The position numbers were made by a program, and so were the translations under genes. This document shows, one piece after another, positions 11,625 to 21,300 of a stretch of 64,000 nucleotides of DNA. The number at the start of each line of letters is the position of its first letter. The stretch's first letter is position 1. The notes below the pieces were generated by a model. It had not been told where the DNA came from and did no database searches. It saw nothing but the letters and a program-made list of their open reading frames with translations. Source of the stretch: Brachionus manjavacas. Taxonomy: Eukaryota; Rotifera; Eurotatoria; Ploima; Brachionidae. The DNA is taken from assembly GCA_019054805.1 (NCBI GenBank), contig JAHQIY010000016.1, positions 1,922,001 through 1,986,000 on the forward strand, written 5' to 3'.

Positions 11625-11850
11625 CAAAGTAAAATTTATGATCAAATTTGAAAATTTTAAACATGCTCAAAATTTATTAAATGCGTAATTGATGCACTGC
11701 AGATTTCAAAATTATTTTAGCTTCAAATGGCATATTTTTAAATTGAAAAAAAGAGGATAGCCGTCTGTAATTTTCAAATGATGAAATTACACTTTTAGAA
11801 TATTTTGAGCATTTACGAAATTTTGAAATTTGATCATAAATTCTACTTTG
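11625..11850. repeat. palindromic element with inverted arms of about 53 bp
   Basis: The left arm (11625-11677, starting CAAAGTAAAATTTATGATCA) is the approximate reverse complement of the right arm (11798-11850), with a few mismatches. Total 226 bp. It looks like a MITE. No clear target duplication is seen. Confidence 0.6.
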
Positions 11851-12149
11851 CTATAATTTTTTTTGATTCTAGTAAAGTATCACTACGTCAACTTGAAGTT
11901 CTTGATCATGATCACATTATCAAAACTTAATAAAAATGATGAAAAAAGCTTTTTTAAAATACCTTTTAATTAAACACAAAATGCTTATTATTTTAATTAA
12001 ATAAAAAAAACTATTTTTTCCAAATGATCTTTAATTAATTTTTATAAAATATTTAATTGAAAATTTTAAATAAAAATTTAAAATCCACATTATGGCTTTA
12101 AATGATTTTTTTATATTAATTGAAATATATTAGAGTGAAAAAAAGTTAA

Positions 12150-12365
12150 ATTTTGTACTGCAAAATTTCAAATTATTGTTTTAGATTTTATTTTACTTCA
12201 GATAAAAGTTCATATAATTTTCTTTATATTTAAAGATTAAACAAATCATGTTTAATAATGTTTAAAAATTTAGTAATTAAAAAATTAATAAAAAATACCT
12301 ATTTTTAAATCAAAAACTAAAAATTTTGATCTGAAATTTACATTTGATCATAAACTTCAATTTGC
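12150..12365. repeat. dispersed repeat, copy B
   Basis: Diverged relative of the block at 7785-7965, same orientation, with extra internal sequence. The shared string TTTTACTTCAGATAA is the easiest anchor. Confidence 0.45.
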
Positions 12366-12871
12366 CTATTACCACCCTAAATTTTTTTCAAAAATATTAA
12401 GAAATTATAATGTAGCCAACTTTTATAGAAGAAGAACAAAAGAAAATAAGTGATTTGTTCTATTTCAAAGAAAGATCACTAAAAGTCATATGTATCTTTG
12501 GCATTAAAATTTTTTTATAATCCCCCATAACTCAAATCTAATGCATTCTTTAGTGGCAGGTTGGTAAAGCCCAGGGGAAAAAAAAGGTCTTTTGAAGCGA
12601 TAGGCAACAAAAAAAGAGATATTTAATTTAAAAGTAAAATTTAAATAAGATAATTTTATTAATTTAATTTAAATAAAAAAGTGATTAAATTATAAGAAGA
12701 ATTCGATTTTAAAATTTAAAAGCCAAAATTTAAAAAAAAAACAATTATTTTTCTTGCTTAACACAAACCCCTAAAAAAAACTCGAAATTCAAATTAAATA
12801 TAACTCTCGAATTAAAAAATTAAACATTTTTCAAAAATTTTAAATTTAAAAAATTAAAATTAAATAAACAT

Positions 12872-14404
12872 TTAAAAAAATAAATTCTCACTCAAGCTCA
12901 ATTGGTTCACTACAAACGTGTCAAACTCGTCAGGAGTCATGTTTTTGTACAACAGTTGATTTAGTTCAAGGAAGAGTTTGGCCAACACTGGTATATCAGT
13001 AATGGACTGAGTAGATGAGGAAGAAGAGGACGAAGCGGATGGTGACAGTCCATTTGCACACAAATTATACTCACTGTAATCATTAGATTCAAATTTAAAC
13101 AAAGCAAACTCAGATCTCATCAAATCGGTGATTCGTTTATCGTACGGATCATCTTTGGTCATTGACAAATTGGTCAGCAAATGATTGATTATTTTAAAGT
13201 AAAGACCAATTTTTAATATCAAAACCAATTGATTTGTCTTGAGAATTTTCTCATCTATCTTTTGCAAAAAATTTCCAAAATCATTGACCATTCTTTGCTG
13301 CTTTTCATCGGCTGAATTAATTTGTATGTCGAACAGCACACAGAAAAGTACAACCAGACAATTTGGTAATTTGGCGCACTGTGTCGACATGGGTTTTGTC
13401 TGGTTTATTAAATAGGACAGCTCGGACAGAGGCGAGTCGACTTGTAGGCTAAATTCCAAATTTGTTATTTGTTCTTCAGCTGAATTGGTCGCAGTGAGAA
13501 GTTTTTTGGTCTTGCGGTAAAAATCAACAATTAAATCATTTAAAATTAGCAGATCGATTTTAGATTTTAAACACATTTGTTTTAAATTTGCCACTAATGA
13601 ACACAGCGACTCGGACACATTGGGTGCATAGTTGGAACTCAATTGACCAGTGTGTCTGCCAAATCGACTTCTACTCATACCCATTCCCACGGCGATACAT
13701 TTTTTGTACCTACACTCAGAACAATTGGCTCTGTTTTCGTAATTTATTTGGCAATTTTTAGTCTTGCATTGATTGAATCCTGTTTTGCGAATTTGCTTCT
13801 CTGTGCGGCGAAAAAAAAGCTTACAAGCCTCACACGTGTGCGAGCCATAGTGAAAGCCTGAGCTTTTGTATCCGCACACATTGCAGCAAATCTTTTCGTC
13901 CTTGCGCTTTATTTTGCATTTGAGCGATCGTTTTTTGGGACTTTGATTTGTGTCCAAAGCGTATTGCTCTATGGAAGAGTTGGATGTGGACGAAAAGGAA
14001 GAATAGCTCGAGGATGAATTTGAGTAATTACTGATGCCAGTATTAGAGGCCGTGTGCAGCACTTGGTTCAGAATTTCCACTTTGGATGTGGATAGATCAC
14101 TAGTTTGATTGTTGTATTGGTACTGGTTTTGATCGGCTAAGGTGACCAAATCATGACTGGAATACACGTAGTGATTGTTGGCTGGATCAAATGAGTCCAG
14201 CTCTTCTAGGGAAGGAAGTGTGGCAACGAATGATTCAACGTCCAGATGCAGCTCGTTGGGATTGAGGCTCAAGTTGTCGTAATTTTGCACTGCAAATGGC
14301 TGATAGGCATTTTGACTAGGTTGATTGTGGAATTGTCTTTGATCATCATAGTATTCGTACTGATAGAACGAGTCGACTTTTTTAGATGCTGGAAAACAGT
14401 TCAT
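12872..14404 (-). CDS. nuclear hormone receptor
   Basis: Intronless frame of 510 residues, a usual receptor size. Residues 1-170 are a low-complexity activation-type region (Tyr/Asn/Gln, then a long Ser run). Residues 173-240 are a C4 zinc-finger DNA-binding domain: first finger Cys174, Cys177, Cys191, Cys194 and second finger Cys213, Cys218, Cys228, Cys231. The P-box region reads CEACKLFFRR instead of the classical CEGCKGFFRR, so half-site choice may differ; such P-boxes are known in invertebrate-expanded receptors. ECRYKKCIAVGM closes the domain. Residues 260-510 are helical and fit a divergent ligand-binding domain, with another Ser run near 455. It acts in the nucleus as a transcription factor; ligand and subfamily cannot be assigned. 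It sits between two three-finger paralogues on the same strand. Confidence 0.88.
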   Translation of the reverse strand: MNCFPASKKVDSFYQYEYYDDQRQFHNQPSQNAYQPFAVQNYDNLSLNPNELHLDVESFVATLPSLEELDSFDPANNHYVYSSHDLVTLADQNQYQYNNQTSDLSTSKVEILNQVLHTASNTGISNYSNSSSSYSSFSSTSNSSIEQYALDTNQSPKKRSLKCKIKRKDEKICCNVCGYKSSGFHYGSHTCEACKLFFRRTEKQIRKTGFNQCKTKNCQINYENRANCSECRYKKCIAVGMGMSRSRFGRHTGQLSSNYAPNVSESLCSLVANLKQMCLKSKIDLLILNDLIVDFYRKTKKLLTATNSAEEQITNLEFSLQVDSPLSELSYLINQTKPMSTQCAKLPNCLVVLFCVLFDIQINSADEKQQRMVNDFGNFLQKIDEKILKTNQLVLILKIGLYFKIINHLLTNLSMTKDDPYDKRITDLMRSEFALFKFESNDYSEYNLCANGLSPSASSSSSSSTQSITDIPVLAKLFLELNQLLYKNMTPDEFDTFVVNQLSLSENLFF

Positions 14405-14880
14405 TGTAGAATCATTTGCAAATACGAAGAGAAAAATGAAAGAATTTAGAAAATAGAATATTTTTTTAATATGAAAATAATGATGTTCCAGTATCTGGAC
14501 ACTGGATCATTCATGTATACAAGAATACCAATTGTTTAGTTTAATACATAGATGCAATGGATTTATCGAGCTAAATGAGAAAAAGCATTTTTTTAATTAG
14601 CAAAATCGATGTTGTTTGATTTTTTTTTGATTTACAGCTTTTTTTAACTTGGTTTTTTTTGTTTATCTAAGAGTGTTAAATTCTTAAAAATTTGATCTAA
14701 TTTAAAAGACTTTTTGATTTCTGTTTTTTTTATTTTTTAAATGCTTGGTTGCTTTAATTTAAACTTTTAGAAGAAAATTGATTTTTATTTTTTAGATTTT
14801 TATCTAATAATTTTAATTTATTGAACAAACTATTCGAAAAAAATTAAATCTTAATATTAATTTCAGGTATATTCAAATTC

Positions 14881-15172
14881 TTAAAGCCCGTTTAGTCTAA
14901 TGGTTTGCGTGTTAGTCATGCAAGCAGAGGATCGAGGGTTCAAAACCCGCTGAGCGTGAAAAAATTTTTAATCTCTTCAATGCGGAGCGAATGTTTAAAC
15001 CTCTTTCATCATAAAAATAGAAGCACCAGTTTCGACTGGGTAATAATTGCGGTGTAGATGATCAACTCGATGCAGTAGCCTCTTTGTCAGATCGGAGCCG
15101 TTGTTCAAAAAGGTACTTGAAAAGGAGATGAGCGCCTCCCCATTATCCACTAGGATAGAAAAGGAACAATTA
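14881..15172 (+). mobile_element. tRNA-derived SINE with 13-bp target duplication
   Basis: The head carries a good A box (TAGTCTAATGG) and a B box-like GGTTCAAAACC, spaced as in a tRNA with CAT in the anticodon position (GTTAGTCATGCAAGC). The acceptor ends do not pair, so it is not a working tRNA. A body of about 220 bases follows. The whole is flanked by exact TATATTCAAATTC copies at 14868-14880 and 15173-15185, which define the insertion. Transcription by RNA polymerase III is expected for such elements. Confidence 0.75.
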
Positions 15173-15305
15173 TATATTCAAATTCAAGGTATATTTTCTT
15201 TTAATAATTTAACAATTATTTTTATTCTAATTAATTAAAAAATATTGAGAAAAATATTTATAACTATTTATTTATTAAAAAGTGAATAGCTTTTTTAAAA
15301 TTTTC

Positions 15306-15732
15306 TCAAAAAAATACTGACATAGTTGAGCCTAAAATAAAAATGATTGATAATTTCATTTGGCTCCCGTTATTGCACAAATCTTTTGAACAACAGTTAA
15401 TTTCATTTATTGAAATGCCATTAAATGCCGTCTGCTTAGTCAAATAATTTTTAGCATCGTTTGTATTACATAATGATTTTTGAAAGCATGAATAATACTT
15501 GACATCTTTATCATTTACCTCACCAACAATTTTCTAATAAAAATTTTGAAATAATTAAAAAAAAATTTAAATAATCTCAATTTACAGCACAAGTATCTAG
15601 TGGACTAATGCATTTCAGTTCCATTCGACTCGAACTTAGACCGCCACAATTTTGTCCTTCACACTTTAGATAGCACTTTAGTGACCATGATCTTGCTACC
15701 AAAATTAAAAGTAAAATAATATGAAATTTCAT
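15306..15732 (-). CDS. Ly6/uPAR-like three-finger protein, gene 2
   Basis: Exon 1 is 15586..15732 and exon 2 is 15306..15533, separated by a 52-bp GT-AG intron in phase 0; 124 residues. The signal peptide MKFHIILLLILVARSWS is followed by LKCYLKCEGQNC, almost the same as gene 1 (LKCYLNCEGQLC). Then come CISPLDTCA at the intron, KYYSCFQKSLC, and the terminal NCCSKDLCN motif. A hydrophobic tail (LSIIFILGSTMSVFF) suggests a GPI signal or membrane anchor. Same intron position and phase as gene 1 show that the two are paralogues. They lie on either side of the nuclear receptor, on the same strand. Surface location is inferred from family knowledge; ligand unknown. Confidence 0.75.
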
Positions 15733-16845
15733 CTTTAAATTTTTAGCTTCTGATATTGATCAAAATTTTTGACTAAATTTATATTCAAAAATAAATTTTT
15801 AAAAAAGTTAACAGCTAGCTTACATTGAGTATATTTTCTTTTGTATAAGAACCTAATTCAATATTTCTTTTCTTTGTGAAAATGTTTAGTCTTAAAATAT
15901 TAACTTTAGAAAAAATTGAATTTGATTTATTCTCCAAATTGGTCTTTAACATGTTCTCATGAAAAAAACAAATATTTAAAAAAAATAAAGAATATTGGCT
16001 CATTTTATGAAGTTAATCATAATAAAGAAAATATTTTCTTTTAAAATATTTTTTCAATGGATCAAATTTAAAGATCTTCTTATGATCGAAATGAAAAATT
16101 ATTCAATTTAATTTATTATTTTCACCAAAAATTCAATTAGGTAAAAATTTATTAAAAATTAAAAAAGAATAATCCGGTTTTTAGTAAAGTGTCTCCAATA
16201 ACTATAGCTTTGAACAAATTAAAATTCGAATGTCTATTCATTAATTCGAATTTAAACTGATAGAGTCTGTCAGCAGCCATCAGACTCGAAAGTAATGAAA
16301 TCTTATTTTTTCATTACTAATTAAAAAAAATCACCTAAAATAATGCTGAAAAATTTATATTCGAATATAATTGAATTTTCATAAGTTGCATTATTTATAA
16401 AAAAGCTTGTTTTTAGTCCAAATTTTTTTTTTTAAATGATCGATTTAGAGATCAACTTTTAACAGACTCAATTATATAGTCAAAAGATGAGCGTGAACTC
16501 AAAAAATATGCTGAAAAAAATTAAAATTAAAATTTCTATAAATATATAAATAATCTATAAATAATCTTTCATTTTTATCGTGTTTATTTAAATTTTATAA
16601 TTTTTCAGTGATTTTAGTGAATCGATTGATTGTAACAAACCGAAAATAAGGCATTGTGAATTTTCATTTATACCTTCCAAAAACTAAAAAAATTCAATCT
16701 TTTTCATTAAATGAATTTGACAATATAGCTTTAACTTTAATAATAAAACAATATGAAGCAAAAAATATTTTAGTAAGTTTAAAAAAATTTGTAAAAAATT
16801 ATGCTTTTTGCGATTTTAAATTTACATTTTACATTTAAAAATTGC

Positions 16846-17504
16846 GCATTCTGAAGTTAATGATCAATTTTGATGCTCAAAATGATCAAACCAAGTTTTA
16901 ATTATGAAATAGATTCTTTTTTCTTAAAAGAATTAGGACTGTCGGTTTTATATAACATACATAAATTAAATTTTTGGATAAAACATACTTTGTTAAATCT
17001 AAAGCTAAACTCTGCAAAATTCTGTAATAAATAACTCACTAATCATTTATGGTGTGCACTCTGCAATGTGCATTTTTATATTGCAGAGTTTACCTTTACC
17101 TTTAGAACAAAGCATTATTCTAAATAATAGCAATTTATTTGGGGTTGTGACGTTCGTTTCAATTCAGAAAAAGTTAAATAAATTTTTTACTAAAAGAGAT
17201 AATTTAGTTCTGTAAAATGATTAATTATAAGCAAATTTGCTTAATATTCTGCATTTTTCACGCTATTAAAAAACATTCTAATCAAGAGTGCAATTACATT
17301 GCAGAGTTTTTGCAGACTTATTTTACTGGATTAAGCAAATTTACTTATAATTAAGCATTTTACAGAACTAAATTATCTCTTTTAATAAAAAAGTTATTCA
17401 AGTTTTCTGAATTGAAACGAACTTCACAATCCCAATTTATTTAATAATTAAAAATTTATTTGATCATTTTGAGCATCAAAAATTGATCCTAAACTTCAAA
17501 ATGC
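16846..17504. repeat. inverted-repeat arms flanking MITE copy 2
   Basis: The arm at 16846-16890 (GCATTCTGAAGTTAATGATC, continuing through TTTTGATGCTCAAAATGATC) is the approximate reverse complement of 17459-17504. Between them lies unrelated sequence and MITE copy 2, so this could be an older palindromic element that received the MITE. Confidence 0.5.
17141..17433. mobile_element. MITE with long terminal inverted repeats and 9-bp target duplication (copy 2)
   Basis: Same family as 8162-8490: starts GGGGTTGTGACGTTCGTTTC, ends with the inverse (TTCACAATCCC), and shares AGATAATTTAGTTCTGTAAA. It is flanked by identical AATTTATTT at 17132-17140 and 17434-17442. 293 bp. Two independent 9-bp duplications support a Mutator-type mover. 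Confidence 0.8.
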
Positions 17505-18349
17505 CAAAAATTGATCAATTTATTGGATATTTTTCATATTTTTTAATTTAAGCTGTACAACACAAAAATCACAATAAAAAAATAATTTCTAGAATTAAAT
17601 AAAGCTTATTTATTTATTTAATAAAATTTTAAGTCCCATGGACAAATTGAAATAAAAAAAAAAAAAAAAAATGGACAGTTAAATATCCATTTTACAATTA
17701 AGTAAAAAATTCAGTTTGTTATATACAAAAAAATGATTAAAATTATTCAATATACAATATTCTATTAAATAAAAATAGTATTAGTAAATAAAGCTTATTA
17801 TTTGTTCATCAAAAAAAAATCTTTTAGGTTTGATTAATTTTTATTTTTGCTGAACAGATTATTGCCTGTGAACAACAGTTTTTTAATTGTGCTCAAAAAA
17901 TCAACTCTAAAATAAAATTCCCTCTTCAAAAAAAAAAAAATCCAAATAAATTTTAGTGTTCTTTAATAAAGTTGACAAAAGAAGTCAATATGACACTTTA
18001 TTCTTCACTAAAAAAATTTCATTGTATTGCTGATCATCTTGTGAACAAAATTCAATTGAGATAAGCCAAAAAATTATAAATATTAGTTTTAAATTTCAAA
18101 GGGACACAAAAGTTAACTTTTTTATGCTAATAAAAAGTATTAAAATTTTTTTTTATTATTTGTGAAAAAAAATGAAGACAAAAAATTGCATCATGTTTAA
18201 AATTTTAAATAAAATTGCAAAATTCTTATTTTAATTTTTTTTCTCTTCCATTGCCATTACCCATTTAACAAACAAGAAAAAAAAAAACTACTTCTCAAAT
18301 ATATAAATAATAAATGTTATAGACAATTGAAAATTAAATTTAAAATCGA

Positions 18350-21300
18350 ATGGAGGACGAAACAAACAGTGATAATCAAACAGAACAGGAAGTTGCTAGT
18401 CTCAATCAATACATCCAAGAGAAAGAAGACCGCTTGCGCTTCAAACAAGATCTGCGCCAAAAAAATCAAAATGTAGAAGGACTACGGTTGGACGATGCGG
18501 TGCTCAAGAGACTGGATTCGTCCATCAAAAAAGTGACATCATTTATCAAGAAGCTGAAGACTGTGACCGAAAGCCAAAAGGACTCGTTGAACAAGGACAT
18601 GAAGCAGTTGAATTTGAGCAAGTATTTGAGCGAAGTGGCAGCGGCGTTTCTCGAGGCCAAGCTCAAAATGAACGATGTGCAATGCGCGCTCATCTTGTGC
18701 TCCCAAATGCACCAGTCCTATGCCGACTTTTCGAACATTTTTTTCGAACAGTGGCAAAAAGTTCTCAACCTTAAAAAAGATGGCAAAATTCAAAACCCAA
18801 GCAAGCTCAGAGTGGACCTGAGATTTTTTGCCGATCTAATCTCAATAGGAGTCCTGCCCGAAAAAGAGTGCTTGTCGTTGCTGGGCAACCAATTGACCAT
18901 ACTGACCACATGCGACAAAGATCACTCGCACATTTCCATTGTGTCCAGCTTTTGCAAGCATTGCGGCGAGGACTTTGCCGACTTGGTGCCGCTCAAGTAC
19001 GAAAAGCTGTCGCAAAAGCACCACATTCAAATACCTCGCAGCACCATCTACTCGAACGACAGACAAAAGGCGGTCAAGTGTCTATTCAAAGAGTACTTTA
19101 TGGCAGTGAGCAAACACTTGGTCACTGAGCACAAAGAAATGCAGCGAATCGAGGCGCAGAACATGCGCATCTATCAGACAAAAGGCGAGCTGCACTCGGA
19201 CAAAAAGGAAAAGTACGAACAAGCGTTTAGTGCTTACAGAAAACTGAGTGAAAATAGTGAGGTGTTGGCGGACTTGTTGGGCGAACAAATGCCCCATTTG
19301 CCCAAAGATCAAAATAGCAAAAAAGAAGACGGCATGCTGAATGTAGACGTGTACACGCCGACCAAAGGCGAAGACTTCGACGCCAACTCGAGTCCTTGGG
19401 AAGACGAAGAGACTCGCCAATTCTACGAGTCTTTGCCGCACATCAAGTCGCTCATACCGGAAATATTGTACAAAGAGACGGCAAGTGCGCTGGCAACAAA
19501 CGCGGCGCCTGGTGCGAGTGCAAAGAGTGTGGCCGAGGCCAAGGCCAAGGCGGACCAGGACGTGTCGGGTGCACACGAATCGACCGGTGGCATGGTGGAC
19601 ATGAGTGTGGAAATAGAAAAAATAGAAAAAGAAATTGAAGAGCTGGAAATTGACGAGAGAGGATTGGCAAGTGGCGAGGAGGAGGCGAGTGGTGGTGAGC
19701 TTGGACAAGATGAGGAACAGGACGAAGCGAACAAAGAAAGCCAAGTGCAAGAGAAGAGTGTGTCGAACGCGAACATGAAAGCTCTAATGGACTCGTTCAT
19801 AAATCAACTGCCCAATTGTGTGAGCCGAGAACTGATTGACAAAGCGGCCAAAGACTACTGCCTCAATTTGAACAGCAAAGTGAACCGCAAACGATTGACT
19901 CGCGCTCTCTTCGAAGTCCAACGAACCAGGCTCGACTTGCTGCCGTTTTATGCGCGCTTCGTCGCCACTCTCAGCCCGGTCATGGCCGAAATAGCCACCG
20001 ACTTGGCCACTCTGCTTCTCAACGACTTTCGCTACCAGGTGAGAAAAAAAGACCAAATAAACATCGAGTCAAAGATCAAGGTGTCGCGATATATTGGCGA
20101 GCTGGTCAAGTTCGACATGCTGCCGAAGAGCGAGGCGCTCAATTGTCTCAAAACGCTGCTCGCCGACTTTCGCCACCACAACATCGAAATGTTCTGCAAT
20201 TTGGTCGAGGTTTGCGGCCGATTTTTGTACCGCAACGCTCAAACCCACATCAAAATGAATTTGTTGCTGGAGATTTTGATGCGCAAGAAACAAGCGGCCA
20301 TGTCCATGGACAGTCGATACACGATCATGATCGAGAACGCCTTCTACTACTGCAATCCGCCCGAGAACAAACAAGTGGAAAAAAAAGCGCCGTGGCCACT
20401 GCACGAGTACGTGAAAAAAATCCTCTACAAAGAATTGAACAAGTTGTGTGTGGAACGGATTTTGCGTCAAATGAGAAAATTGAATTGGCACGACGAACAA
20501 GTGAGCTCGATGGCACTCGAATGCTTGACAAGTGCCTGGAATCTCAGATACAACTCCATACATTGTTTGGCCAATTTAGTCTCTGGCTTGGCGCTCTACT
20601 ACGAAGACATCGGCATTCACATTGTCGACTCTGTCATCGAGGACATTCGTCTCGGCCTCGAGATCAACTTGGCCAAGTTCAATCAGCGCCGCGTCTCAAT
20701 GGTCAAGTACTTGGCCGAGCTCTACAATTATCGCATGGTCGAGTCCTCCATCATATTCAAGACACTGTACACACTGATCACATTCGGTGTCTCCTACGAC
20801 CTCAACGAGCTCATATCGAACGCGGACACTTGTGCCGACCCGCTCGACAACTACTTTCGAATAAGACTTGTGTGCACGCTGCTGGACACATGCGGTCAAT
20901 ACTTTGACCGAGGCTCGACCAAAAAAAAACTCGACTGCTATCTAGTCTACTTTCAGCGCTACTACATGTTCAAAAAAGAGTTCGGCCAGAGTGTGGACAT
21001 AGCGCGACCCTACGACCGATTCGACATCGAGTTTGTCTTCACGGACATCATTAGCTCGCTCAGACCCGAGTTCAAATTCGCCAACAGCTACGAACAAGCG
21101 TGTGAGCAAGTGCACAAAATGGAAGGTGAAATCAGAGACTCGTTGCTCAAAAGCAATCCAAATTTGGTCAATCAATATGAGTTGAATGCGAATCCAAGCG
21201 ATTCGTTGACAACCATAAGCGAAGATGTAGTCGCCGAACAATCTGAAGATGATGGTGATGGTGATGCTAATGCTAATGCTGATGGTGGTGATGCTGATGG

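Larger units (their letters stand above)
10187..12871. other. intergenic, AT-rich, with repeats
   Basis: No gene is recognised between three-finger gene 1 and the nuclear receptor. The stretch holds a small G-rich island (11110-11215), a palindromic element (11625-11850) and dispersed repeat copy B (12150-12365). The rest is simple AT-rich sequence. Confidence 0.5.
15733..18349. other. intergenic, AT-rich, with nested inverted repeats
   Basis: No gene recognised; short open stretches at 15815-16003 and 16656-16838 have only AT-driven composition. The interval contains inverted arms at 16846-16890 and 17459-17504 with a MITE between them. The last 100 bases hold the short 5' region of UPF2. 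Confidence 0.5.

Noticed and set aside
13643-13861. Plus-strand frame of 72 codons within the nuclear receptor
   Set aside because: Antisense of the zinc-finger region; no independent support.
14884-14955. Functional tRNA (Met-like CAT anticodon)
   Set aside because: Acceptor ends do not pair and the unit continues as a repeat with target duplications; a SINE head.
16656-16838. 60-codon frame
   Set aside because: Composition is only that of AT-rich DNA; no start context or neighbours to support it.
19082-19750. Long antisense frame (222 codons) inside UPF2, and many others there and in VPS13
   Set aside because: Shadow frames created by the biased codons of the sense gene; amino-acid content is Phe/Leu/His-rich and matches nothing.
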